NCBI GenBank assembly: GCA_944326495.1
Contig: CALVEE010000210.1
Coordinates: forward strand, 1 to 7,340
Direction of reading: 5' to 3'
Source of the DNA: Candidatus Gastranaerophilales bacterium
Lineage (GTDB): Bacteria > Cyanobacteriota > Vampirovibrionia > Gastranaerophilales > Gastranaerophilaceae
DNA length: 7,340 nt
Both the position numbers and the translations under genes were made by a program. Below the pieces are notes generated by a model. The model had not been told where the DNA came from and searched no databases. It worked only from the letters and a program-made list of their open reading frames with translations. Positions 1 to 6,098 of the stretch are shown piece after piece (within the stretch, counting starts at the first letter, position 1; the number at the start of each line of letters is the position of its first letter).

Positions 1-1
1 C

Positions 2-46
2 AAAGAAGGATGTACAGTTAGAAAAAGCGAAAGATATATTAAATGA
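2..46 (+). CDS. 3' end of an unidentified upstream gene
   Basis: Only the last 14 codons are inside the window, reading KEGCTVRKSERYIK and then TGA. This frame is preferred because its TGA overlaps the bioF ATG as ATGA, the same junction style seen elsewhere in the window. A second frame (ending with TAA at 75-77) is also open from the left edge and would overlap bioF by 35 nt, so the choice is not certain. The product cannot be recognised from so few residues. A biotin gene would be expected from the neighbour, but that is inference. Confidence 0.35.
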   Translation, partial: KEGCTVRKSERYIK

Positions 47-1173
47 TAAAACAGGAGCTGGAAGCGCTAAAAAATAAGGGGCAATTACGTTCTATTCCTA
101 ATATAGAAGCTAAATCAGACGGCAGAATTATAATTGACGGAAAAGAGTATATTAATTTTGCTTCAAATGATTATCTTGGAATAAGTACAAAAGCGGATTT
201 AAGGCAGGAATTTTTGAATAATACCGATTATTTGATGTCTACAGCTTCTGCAAGACTTTTAACAGGCAGCTCTCCGGAGTATAATGAGCTTGAAAACACT
301 CTTGCACTACTTTTTAATAAAGAGAGAGCATTAATCTTTAATACGGGTTATCAGTGTAATTTAGGTGTGATACAAGCTTTGATTGGCAGAGGGGATGCGG
401 TATTCTCTGACAAATTAAATCATGCAAGTATTATAGATGGAATGCGGCTTTCAGAGGGTGATTTTTACAGGTATAAACACTTTGACTATGATGCTCTTGA
501 AAAGCTTTTAGCTTCTAAAAGAGGAAAATATAAAAGGGCTTTAATTGTTACCGAATCAGTTTTTAGTATGGATGGAGATGTAGCAGATTTAGACAAGCTT
601 ATTGAACTCAAAAATAAATATAACTGTCTTTTAATGACAGATGAAGCCCATGCTTTTTGTACTTACGGTAAAACTCTTGCTGGAGCAGGATTTGAAAAGG
701 ATATTGATATAATAACGGCAACATTTGGTAAAGCTGTAGGCTCTTTTGGAGCTTTTTGCGTCTCTAGTGATGAGGTAATCAGCTACTTAATAAATAAAGC
801 ACGTTCTTTTATATTCTCAACCTCAATTCCTCCGTTAAATATAGCCTGGTCAAATTGGTTATTGACAGAAAAAAGGGATTATTTAATAAAACAGAAACAA
901 AAACTCAACGATTTAGCTTCAAAATCGCATGAACTATTGCAAAACAGTGGAACACATATTATTCCGATAATTATAGGTTCCAATGCGAATACCCTGAAAA
1001 TTGCAGAGAAACTAAAAGCTGAAGGATTTTATATCCCGGCAATTCGTCCCCCGACAGTTCCTGAAGGCAGTTCAAGACTGCGTATTTCTTTAACGGCAGA
1101 TTCAAATATAGAAGATTTTAAGCGCGTATTAGAGATAGTTTCAGCTGCAAACATCGACCCAGCCCATACTTGA
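43..1173 (+). CDS. bioF: 8-amino-7-oxononanoate synthase (biotin synthesis)
   Basis: This is a PLP-dependent alpha-oxoamine synthase of 376 aa, the usual length. The family joins L-alanine to pimeloyl-ACP or pimeloyl-CoA with loss of CO2, the first step in building the biotin rings, in the cytosol. Visible motifs are FASNDYLG (39-46), the S/ARLLTG substrate-loop region (about 69-75), NTGYQCNLG (about 100-108), a SDKLNHASIIDG segment holding the His that stacks on PLP, DEAH (200-203), and TFGKAVGS with the Schiff-base lysine K230. The C-terminal domain has the typical RPPTVPEGSSRLRISL stretch. Related enzymes (2-amino-3-ketobutyrate CoA ligase, 5-aminolevulinate synthase) share the fold, but the short N-terminus and this wording fit BioF best. 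The ATG overlaps the preceding TGA and has no strong Shine-Dalgarno site, so translational coupling is likely. The 3' end overlaps ybaK on the other strand by 33 bp. Confidence 0.9.
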   Translation: MIKQELEALKNKGQLRSIPNIEAKSDGRIIIDGKEYINFASNDYLGISTKADLRQEFLNNTDYLMSTASARLLTGSSPEYNELENTLALLFNKERALIFNTGYQCNLGVIQALIGRGDAVFSDKLNHASIIDGMRLSEGDFYRYKHFDYDALEKLLASKRGKYKRALIVTESVFSMDGDVADLDKLIELKNKYNCLLMTDEAHAFCTYGKTLAGAGFEKDIDIITATFGKAVGSFGAFCVSSDEVISYLINKARSFIFSTSIPPLNIAWSNWLLTEKRDYLIKQKQKLNDLASKSHELLQNSGTHIIPIIIGSNANTLKIAEKLKAEGFYIPAIRPPTVPEGSSRLRISLTADSNIEDFKRVLEIVSAANIDPAHT

Positions 1174-1605
1174 AGAATATTTGTATAAATCTTCACAGCT
1201 AAGTTCTATTGCGGAATTACTGCTTCCGCAGGCCGGAAAAGTTGTTGAATAAGCTTTTAGCGATATATCGGTATATATTTTTACATCATTATTACTTATT
1301 CCAAACGGGCAGACACCGCCTATATGATGGCCTGTATATTCATAGACCTCTTCCGGAGTAAGCATTTTGGCTTTTATATGAAAACATTCTTTGAATTTTT
1401 TGTTATTAATACGGACATTCCCCGCACAAACAATTAAAATACAGCCCTTTTCGCTTTTAAAAGACAAAGTTTTTGCAATCCTTGCCGGATCAACATTTAA
1501 AGCTTTTGCAGCCAGCTCAACTGTTGCACTTGAAACCTCAAACTCAAGTATTTTATCTTCTAAATTATATTGTTTAAAATATTCTCTGACTTTTTCTATA
1601 CTCAT
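1141..1605 (-). CDS. ybaK: YbaK/EbsC-family aminoacyl-tRNA deacylase
   Basis: The 154-aa protein has the length and layout of single-domain YbaK/ProX-type editing proteins. These hydrolyse mischarged tRNAs, such as Cys-tRNA(Pro) or Ala-tRNA(Pro), in trans to prolyl-tRNA synthetase. Visible landmarks are ATVELAAKAL (27-36), the conserved lysine K45 in AKTLSFK, the glycine-rich GHHIGGVCPFG loop (92-102), and the ACGSSNSAIELSCEDL stretch (125-140) near the C-terminus. The exact tRNA substrate cannot be read from sequence. It is the last gene of the rfbC-to-ybaK run. Its ATG overlaps the dxr stop (ATGA) and no clear Shine-Dalgarno site precedes it, which suggests re-initiation after dxr. Its 3' end converges on and overlaps bioF, with no hairpin-plus-T-tract terminator visible between them. 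The link to rhamnose synthesis is by position only. Confidence 0.85.
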   Translation of the reverse strand: MSIEKVREYFKQYNLEDKILEFEVSSATVELAAKALNVDPARIAKTLSFKSEKGCILIVCAGNVRINNKKFKECFHIKAKMLTPEEVYEYTGHHIGGVCPFGISNNDVKIYTDISLKAYSTTFPACGSSNSAIELSCEDLYKYSSSMGWVDVCS

Positions 1606-2723
1606 AAACTAATCTTTGTAATCAATTCACGTGACTTTATTCTTATTTCATTATCTAGCTCAAACACGTCATCAATATCTAAATTCTTTACTGTTTTATG
1701 CTTATTCATCATTTCTTCAACAATATTTATAATATCAAAAAGTTTAATTTTACCGCAAAGAAATGCAAAAACAGCCTCTTCATTAGCAGCATTCAAGCAA
1801 ACAGGAAGAGAACCGCCGGCTTCTCCGGCATAATAAGCAAGTTTTAAGGCCTTAAATTTATCCCAATCAGGTTTTTCAAAATCTAATCTTGCTATTTCAG
1901 AGAAGCTAAAACTTCTTGATTTAATCCCTTTGAACCTTTCAGGATATGTAATAGCATACTGTATAGGAATATGCATACTGGGAAGTCCCAATTGAGCAAT
2001 TACGGATCCGTCAACATATTCTATTGCAGAATGAACAATGCTCTGCGGATGAACAACGACTTCAATTCTGCTATAGTCCATCCCAAAAAGGTGATGCGCT
2101 TCAATCACTTCAAGCCCTTTATTCATTAATGTTGCACTGTCTACAGTAATCTTTTTCCCCATATGCCATCTCGGATGTGCCAGAGCCTGTTCAACTGTTG
2201 CATTCTTCATTTCTTCAATGGATTTTCTTAAAAACGGGCCCCCGGAAGCTGTTATAATAAGCTTATCAACTTGCGAAATATCCTTTATGCACTGGTGAAT
2301 TGCACAATGCTCGCTGTCAACGGGAATTATATTAACCCCTGATTTTTTTGCAAGAGGCATTACGATATCACCGGCCATAACGAGTGTTTCTTTATTTGCT
2401 AGAGCTATGTCTATACCGTTATTTATTGCTGTAATAGTAGGTTTTAAACCGATTTTTCCTGATACGGCAACAAGTATAATATCGTTTTCTTTGTTAGCAC
2501 AAATTTCTTCAAGAGAAAGCGCCTGCGCTCCGTTTATAGCTTTAAGGTCAGAAGAATAAGTATATTTGGGTCTGAATTTTTTTATTTGCTCGTTTAATAA
2601 ATCAACATTGCTGCCGCCGGTTAATGCAAGAATTTCAAATTTATCCCCCAATGCCTCAATAACTTCCAGCGCCTGGCGTCCTATTGAACCGGTTGAACCT
2701 AGTATACTAATTTTCTTTACCAT
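1602..2723 (-). CDS. dxr: 1-deoxy-D-xylulose 5-phosphate reductoisomerase
   Basis: This enzyme converts DXP to 2-C-methyl-D-erythritol 4-phosphate with NADPH, the committed step of the MEP isoprenoid pathway in the cytosol. With the ATG at 2723 it has 373 aa, slightly short but normal for the family. Visible are the NADPH-binding GSTGSIG (9-15), LANKETLVMAG, the metal-binding VDSEH (D136, E138), ITASGGPFR-like ITASGGPFLRKS, HPRWHMGKKITVDSATLMNKGLEVIEAHHLFG with metal ligand E205, and VHPQSIVHS. The start is ambiguous: the minus strand reads GTGATG, so GTG at 2726 would add one residue. ATG is preferred because MVKKISILGSTGSIG matches the usual N-terminus, and the rfbA stop TGA overlaps this ATG by one base. 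Upstream ribosome-binding signal is weak, so coupling to rfbA is likely. MEP enzymes feed undecaprenyl phosphate, the lipid carrier of glycan synthesis, which may explain its place behind the rhamnose genes (inference). Confidence 0.95.
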   Translation of the reverse strand: MVKKISILGSTGSIGRQALEVIEALGDKFEILALTGGSNVDLLNEQIKKFRPKYTYSSDLKAINGAQALSLEEICANKENDIILVAVSGKIGLKPTITAINNGIDIALANKETLVMAGDIVMPLAKKSGVNIIPVDSEHCAIHQCIKDISQVDKLIITASGGPFLRKSIEEMKNATVEQALAHPRWHMGKKITVDSATLMNKGLEVIEAHHLFGMDYSRIEVVVHPQSIVHSAIEYVDGSVIAQLGLPSMHIPIQYAITYPERFKGIKSRSFSFSEIARLDFEKPDWDKFKALKLAYYAGEAGGSLPVCLNAANEEAVFAFLCGKIKLFDIINIVEEMMNKHKTVKNLDIDDVFELDNEIRIKSRELITKISL

Positions 2724-3583
2724 CACTCCAACTCTCTAACATATGAATAATATTCATTATACACCCGTAAATCTTTTAGTACATCCTCTTTTGATAAAAA
2801 ACCCATCCTATAAGCTACTTCTTCAAGACAGGCAATTTTAACACCCTGATTTTCTTCAATTGTCTGAACGTATTGTCCGGCCTGCAAAAGAGATTTATGA
2901 GTTCCTGTATCAAGCCATACAAAACCGCGCCCGAACAATTCCACATTTAGTCTGTTTTCATCAAGGTAAATTCTGTTTAAATCAGTAATCTCAAGCTCGC
3001 CTCTTGGTGAAGGGCTTAGCGTTTTAGCATACTCAATAACTTTGTTATTATAAAAATACAAACCTGTCACGGCATAATTTGATTTTGGTCTAGCAGGCTT
3101 TTCTTCTATAGAGACAGCTCTTCCGGCGTTATCAAATTCAATAACCCCAAATCTTTCAGGTGCCTTGACTTTGTATCCAAAGATTGTTGCAATTCCTTCT
3201 TCTGCACGTTGTACCGCTTTATGCAGCATTGAAGAAAAGCTCTGACCGTAGAAAATATTATCACCTAAAATTAAAGCGGCAGGGTCTTTTCCAATAAAAT
3301 TTTCTGCAATAATAAAAGCCTGCGCAAGCCCTTCCGGCTTTTCCTGCACCGCATATGAAAATTTTACCCCGAATTGAGAGCCGTCTTTTAGAAGCTTTTT
3401 AAAGTTTTCAGCGTCCTGCGGGGTTGTTATTATCAATATGTCTTTAATGCCTGCAAGCATTAGAACTGATATTGGATAATAAATCATCGGCTTATCATAT
3501 ATAGGAAGAAGCTGTTTTGAAATAGCTATCGTATTAGGATAAAGCCTTGTTCCCGTACCGCCTGCTAAAACTATTCCTTTCAT
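2723..3583 (-). CDS. rfbA: Glucose-1-phosphate thymidylyltransferase
   Basis: RfbA/RmlA catalyses glucose-1-phosphate plus dTTP to dTDP-glucose and pyrophosphate, step one of dTDP-L-rhamnose synthesis. It has 286 aa, the typical length. The N-terminal signature KGIVLAGGTGTRLYP is followed by SKQLLPIYDKPMIYYPISVLMLAGI, both diagnostic of RmlA rather than other sugar nucleotidyltransferases. Others are QEKPEGLAQAF (80-90), LGDN with D108, IEEKPARPKSNYAVTGLYFY (about 159-178), EITD (198-201) and WLDTGT (223-228). The ATG lies one base after the rfbD stop. A GAGG Shine-Dalgarno core sits about 6 nt upstream inside the last codons of rfbD. In this family the activity is usually inhibited by the end product dTDP-L-rhamnose. 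Confidence 0.96.
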   Translation of the reverse strand: MKGIVLAGGTGTRLYPNTIAISKQLLPIYDKPMIYYPISVLMLAGIKDILIITTPQDAENFKKLLKDGSQFGVKFSYAVQEKPEGLAQAFIIAENFIGKDPAALILGDNIFYGQSFSSMLHKAVQRAEEGIATIFGYKVKAPERFGVIEFDNAGRAVSIEEKPARPKSNYAVTGLYFYNNKVIEYAKTLSPSPRGELEITDLNRIYLDENRLNVELFGRGFVWLDTGTHKSLLQAGQYVQTIEENQGVKIACLEEVAYRMGFLSKEDVLKDLRVYNEYYSYVRELE

Positions 3584-3584
3584 T

Positions 3585-4406
3585 TTAATCCTCTACTCTT
3601 AGTGCTAAATAGTCTTCCAAACTTATATGCCAGTCTTTACAAAGTCCTGAATTATCCATAACACTGTATTTAGGACGTTTTGCTATACAAGGAAAATCTT
3701 CTGTTTTGCAAGGTGTAATATTTGCTATTATTCCTCTTTGCTTAAAGATTTCTTTTGCAAACTCGTACCGGCTTGCACTTCCGCTTCCGCATATATGATA
3801 AATCCCATAAGGCTTATTCAGCACTTTTATTATACCCTCCGCAAGCTCGACTGTCCAGGTCGGGCATCCTATCTGGTCATCGACTACTTTAATTTCTTCT
3901 TTATCTTTCAAAGATAACATTGTCTCTACGAAGTTTCTACCATGATGCCCGTATAACCAGCTTGTTCTTATTATATAATATTTTGAACAAATCTTCTTTA
4001 CTGCCTCTTCTCCTTTAAGTTTAGTAAGCCCATAGTTATTTATAGGATTAACCGCATCCTGCGGAGTGTAAGGCGTTGTTTTTCCCCCGTTAAATACATA
4101 ATCCGTTGAAATATAGATTAAAACAGCCCCGTTTTCTTCCGAAGCCTTTGCAATATTCTTTGTGCCTGTAACATTTACAGCATAAGCTTTTTTATATTCA
4201 GCTTCTGCATTGTCAACATTAGTATAAGCTGCACAATGAAATATAATATCAGGTTTTTCATTTCTTATAACATCAAAAACCTTTTCAGAATTCAATATGT
4301 TCAGCTTGTTATGTCCGAACTCAAGGACTTCATACCCGTAATCTTCTAATACCGGAGATAAATCCATACCTAACATTCCTTCTGCGCCGGTTATAAGAGC
4401 TTTCAT
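3585..4406 (-). CDS. rfbD: dTDP-4-dehydrorhamnose reductase
   Basis: RfbD/RmlD is a short-chain dehydrogenase that reduces dTDP-4-keto-L-rhamnose to dTDP-L-rhamnose with NAD(P)H, the final step of the pathway. It has 273 aa, slightly shorter than the common 280-300. The Rossmann motif GAEGMLG (7-13) is followed by HCAAYTNVDNAE (about 58-69), the catalytic T101 in ISTDYVFNG, Y125-x3-K129 in YGLTK, IIRTSWLYG (about 145-153) and the RmlD-specific VVDDQIGCPTWT (174-185). A late RPKYSVMDN segment (244-252) is the usual substrate-domain signature. Its ATG follows the rfbB TAA with no gap. A strong GGAAGGGG ribosome-binding site (4410-4417 on the + strand as CCCCTTCC) lies in the final codons of rfbB. 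Confidence 0.95.
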   Translation of the reverse strand: MKALITGAEGMLGMDLSPVLEDYGYEVLEFGHNKLNILNSEKVFDVIRNEKPDIIFHCAAYTNVDNAEAEYKKAYAVNVTGTKNIAKASEENGAVLIYISTDYVFNGGKTTPYTPQDAVNPINNYGLTKLKGEEAVKKICSKYYIIRTSWLYGHHGRNFVETMLSLKDKEEIKVVDDQIGCPTWTVELAEGIIKVLNKPYGIYHICGSGSASRYEFAKEIFKQRGIIANITPCKTEDFPCIAKRPKYSVMDNSGLCKDWHISLEDYLALRVED

Positions 4407-5345
4407 TTACCCCTTCCCCCCTAAATACCAGTGAATTGTTTTTCTTATACCTTCTTCAAAAGTTACAGAAGGATTCCAGCCAAGTTCAGAAGTAATTTTG
4501 TCATTAGCTATAGCATAGCGCCTGTCATGTCCCGGGCGGTCTTTTACAAAATCAATGTAGCTCTCATCTTTGCCCATTTCTTTAAGAATAATTTTTGTAA
4601 TTTCAAGGTTTGTTTTTTCATTATGTCCGCCTATATTATACACCTCGCCTACTCTCCCTTTATGCAGCACAATATCAATTGCTTCACAGTGGTCATATAC
4701 ATAAAGCCAGTCGCGCACATTAAGGCCGTCACCGTATATCGGGACTTTTTCGCCTCTTAAAAGTTTTGTTATAAAAAACGGAATTAATTTCTCCGGATAC
4801 TGATAAGGCCCGTAATTATTTGAGCATCTTGTAATTAATACCGGAAGTCCGTAAGTTTCATAATACGCTCTTACAAGCAAATCTGCGCTGGCTTTGCTTG
4901 CTGAATACGGGCTGTTAGGCGCAAGCGGTGATGTTTCGTAAAAATAACCCTCTTTCCCCAGACTCCCATACACTTCGTCAGTTGATACCTGTAAAAAACG
5001 TTCAATTTTAGAATTCTTAGCTGCTTCAAGTAGATTAAGAGTCCCTTTTACGTTTGTCTCTATAAAGATTTCAGGGTTATTAATAGAATTATCTACATGA
5101 GTCTCTGCCGCAAAATTTATAACACAGTCAACTTCTTTAACAATCTCTGATACAAGCTTTTTATCACAAATGCTGCCTTTAATAAAACTATAATTAGGCG
5201 TTTTTATATCACTAAGGTTTTCTAAGTTTCCGCAATAAGTAAGCGCATCAAGATTAATTATCATATATTCAGGATGTTTCTGAAAAATATGCCTTATAAA
5301 ACAGCTTCCTATAAACCCCGCGCCGCCCGTAACTAATATTTTCAT
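4407..5345 (-). CDS. rfbB: dTDP-glucose 4,6-dehydratase
   Basis: RfbB/RmlB is an extended short-chain dehydrogenase that uses tightly bound NAD+ to turn dTDP-glucose into dTDP-4-keto-6-deoxyglucose, step two of the pathway. Visible are GGAGFIG (7-13), FAAETHVDNSI (about 78-88), the catalytic T122-D123-E124 triad in STDEVYGSLG, Y147-x3-K151 in YSASK, RCSNNYGPYQYPEKLIP (about 173-189), PIYGDGLNVRDWLYVYDHC, and RPGHDRRYA (270-278). These separate RmlB from UDP-glucose epimerases. At 312 aa it is shorter than the common 330-350, with no core motif missing. The ATG overlaps the rfbC stop as ATGA. A near-perfect AAGGAG (5351-5356, minus strand) lies 5 nt before it, inside the last codons of rfbC, so the start is well supported. 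Confidence 0.97.
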   Translation of the reverse strand: MKILVTGGAGFIGSCFIRHIFQKHPEYMIINLDALTYCGNLENLSDIKTPNYSFIKGSICDKKLVSEIVKEVDCVINFAAETHVDNSINNPEIFIETNVKGTLNLLEAAKNSKIERFLQVSTDEVYGSLGKEGYFYETSPLAPNSPYSASKASADLLVRAYYETYGLPVLITRCSNNYGPYQYPEKLIPFFITKLLRGEKVPIYGDGLNVRDWLYVYDHCEAIDIVLHKGRVGEVYNIGGHNEKTNLEITKIILKEMGKDESYIDFVKDRPGHDRRYAIANDKITSELGWNPSVTFEEGIRKTIHWYLGGKG

Positions 5346-5884
5346 AATAACTCCTTCAAATACGGTAATTTTTTGTCTTTTTCTGATAATACCGGCTCAA
5401 AATCTATTCCCCAGTCAATATTCAAGTTTTTATCATCCCATCTAATACCGTTATCATATTCAGGTGCGTATTCTGCTGATGTTTTGTAGATAAGCTCCGC
5501 CTCATCTGATAAAACCACAAAACCGTGTGCAAACCCTTCCGGAATATAGAGCATACATTTGTTATCTTCACTAAGCTCTACCTTCACATATTTGCCAAAA
5601 CTTTTTGAATCAGGTCTTATATCAACAGCCACGTCGTAAATCTGTCCTTTAATACATTTGATAAGTTTAGCTTGAGAGCAAGGCGATTGCTGGTAATGTA
5701 ACCCTCTTAAAACACCTTTAGACGATTTAGAGTGATTATCCTGAACAAAATCTACATTAATACCGTTCAGCGCGAAATCAGATTTTTTATAACATTCCGC
5801 AAAAAACCCCCTGTTATCGCCGAAAACTTTTGGCCTAACAAGTATTAAATCCTCTATCTTCAGTCTTTCAAACACAAATGGCAT
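5342..5884 (-). CDS. rfbC: dTDP-4-dehydrorhamnose 3,5-epimerase
   Basis: RfbC/RmlC is a cupin-fold epimerase that inverts C3 and C5 of dTDP-4-keto-6-deoxyglucose to give the L-configured sugar. It has 180 aa, the usual length. Motifs are PKVFGDNRGFFAE (18-30), FVQDNHSKSSKGVLRGLHYQ with catalytic H63, VAVDIR (85-90), YIPEGFAHGF (113-122), LIYK with Y133, NGIRWDD (145-151) and the late D170 of the His-Asp dyad. It is the first gene of the - strand run. No Shine-Dalgarno site precedes the ATG. Instead a TATAAT box lies six bases upstream, so the message may be leaderless. A GTG at codon 4 is a possible alternative start but also lacks a ribosome-binding site. Its upstream region is shared with the divergent recombinase-like gene and holds the inverted repeats. 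Confidence 0.95.
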   Translation of the reverse strand: MPFVFERLKIEDLILVRPKVFGDNRGFFAECYKKSDFALNGINVDFVQDNHSKSSKGVLRGLHYQQSPCSQAKLIKCIKGQIYDVAVDIRPDSKSFGKYVKVELSEDNKCMLYIPEGFAHGFVVLSDEAELIYKTSAEYAPEYDNGIRWDDKNLNIDWGIDFEPVLSEKDKKLPYLKELL

Positions 5885-5890
5885 ATCTGA

Positions 5891-5899
5891 ATTATACCA
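5891..5899 (-). promoter_or_regulatory. Extended -10 promoter of the rfbC operon
   Basis: The minus strand reads TGGTATAAT, a perfect TGn-TATAAT extended -10. There is no good -35 at 16-18 nt; that position falls on the edge of the left inverted repeat (5914-5920). The box ends six bases before the rfbC ATG, so transcription would begin at or next to the start codon. This promoter lies outside the repeat pair and would stay in place if the segment between them flipped. Confidence 0.55.
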
Positions 5900-5916
5900 T
5901 ATATTCTAAGATTTAA

Positions 5917-5942
5917 TGCACCAAAATTTTTATTGTGGTGCA
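5917..5942. repeat. Left inverted repeat, itself a dyad
   Basis: Positions 5917-5938, read on the minus strand, match 6064-6085 of the + strand at 20 of 22 positions: both begin CCACAATAAAAATT and end TGCA. The site is also internally symmetric over 5917-5942: TGCACCA and TGGTGCA arms, an inner A/G mismatch, then AAT and ATT around a TTTT centre. It covers the -35 position of the rfbC promoter. It could be a recombination core site or an operator. Confidence 0.75.
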
Positions 5943-5987
5943 TGATGGCTAGAATTCTTTAAAAATAGGAAAAATAAAAATGTATTT

Positions 5988-6025
5988 CTCAAAGTTAACC
6001 TTTTGTAAAATCGGTTGACTTTGAG
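5988..6025. repeat. Inner 13-bp inverted repeat over the -35 box
   Basis: CTCAAAGTTAACC (5988-6000) and GGTTGACTTTGAG (6013-6025) are complementary at 12 of 13 positions, separated by 12 nt. Within the spacer, TTTT and AAAA could extend the stem past a two-base bulge. The right arm contains the TTGACT -35 box, so a protein bound here would block or recruit polymerase. The estimated start of transcription is downstream, so this is more likely a DNA site than an RNA hairpin. Confidence 0.65.
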
Positions 6026-6043
6026 TTATGTTTAAGATATTCT
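6015..6043 (+). promoter_or_regulatory. Sigma70-type promoter reading into the recombinase-like gene
   Basis: TTGACT (6015-6020, 5 of 6 to consensus) and TATTCT (6038-6043, 4 of 6) are separated by 17 nt. Transcription would start near 6050 and give a leader of about 50 nt containing the right inverted repeat. It is the best promoter visible between the two repeats on either strand. The minus strand there offers only a weak TTGAGA/TATTTT pair with 19-nt spacing. Confidence 0.6.
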
Positions 6044-6063
6044 TTGGGTTGAGCTTATATAGT

Positions 6064-6085
6064 CCACAATAAAAATTGTGATGCA
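6064..6085. repeat. Right inverted repeat, with perfect hairpin core
   Basis: This copy pairs with 5917-5938 at 20 of 22 positions. Its core (6065-6080) is a perfect dyad: CACAAT, AAAA, ATTGTG. It lies about 15-35 nt downstream of the estimated transcription start and just before the ribosome-binding site of the recombinase-like gene. In RNA it could form a small hairpin; in DNA it could be a protein site. The two mismatches to the left copy lie in the outer arm, not the A-rich centre. Confidence 0.75.
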
Positions 6086-6086
6086 A

Positions 6087-6090
6087 AAGG
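6087..6090 (+). promoter_or_regulatory. Shine-Dalgarno site deciding the recombinase start
   Basis: AAGG, within AAAAGG, lies 8 nt before the ATG at 6099. The alternative in-frame starts, GTG at 6078 and ATG at 6081, have no purine-rich site upstream, only the inverted repeat. This favours 6099 and leaves the repeat untranslated. Confidence 0.6.
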
Positions 6091-6098
6091 TCGTAATA

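Larger units (their letters stand above)
5917..6085. other. Candidate invertible promoter segment
   Basis: Two 22-bp repeats in opposite orientation bound a 125-bp segment (5939-6063) that holds a rightward promoter and an inner inverted repeat. The layout matches known invertible promoters: repeats of 11-30 bp, a segment of 100-300 bp, a promoter inside and a tyrosine recombinase gene beside it, as in the fim switch. The A-rich centre of the repeats matches only in the inverted alignment, as a strand-exchange spacer would require. Flipping would place the -10 box at about 5959-5964 facing rfbC. No inversion is shown by one sequence, and the recombinase neighbour looks catalytically impaired, so this remains inference. 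Confidence 0.45.

Noticed and set aside
3..77. Alternative frame for the upstream gene tail, ending with TAA at 75-77
   Set aside because: It would overlap bioF by 35 nt, less typical than the 4-nt ATGA overlap of the other frame. Not excluded.
1224..1238. TTCCG/CGGAA hairpin downstream of bioF as a terminator
   Set aside because: Only five base pairs, within the ybaK coding region, and not followed by a T-tract on the + strand.
1391..1833. Two open frames on the + strand (1391-1612 and 1570-1833)
   Set aside because: They lie antisense to ybaK and dxr, both strongly supported by motifs, and their translations are low-complexity (F, S, I rich) with no recognisable domain.
4431..4760. Open frame on the + strand inside rfbB
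   Set aside because: Antisense to the conserved C-terminal third of rfbB; no ribosome-binding site and no protein-like motif.
5951..5958. AGAATTCT palindrome inside the candidate invertible segment
   Set aside because: An eight-base palindrome is expected by chance in AT-rich DNA, and it has no partner or promoter relation.
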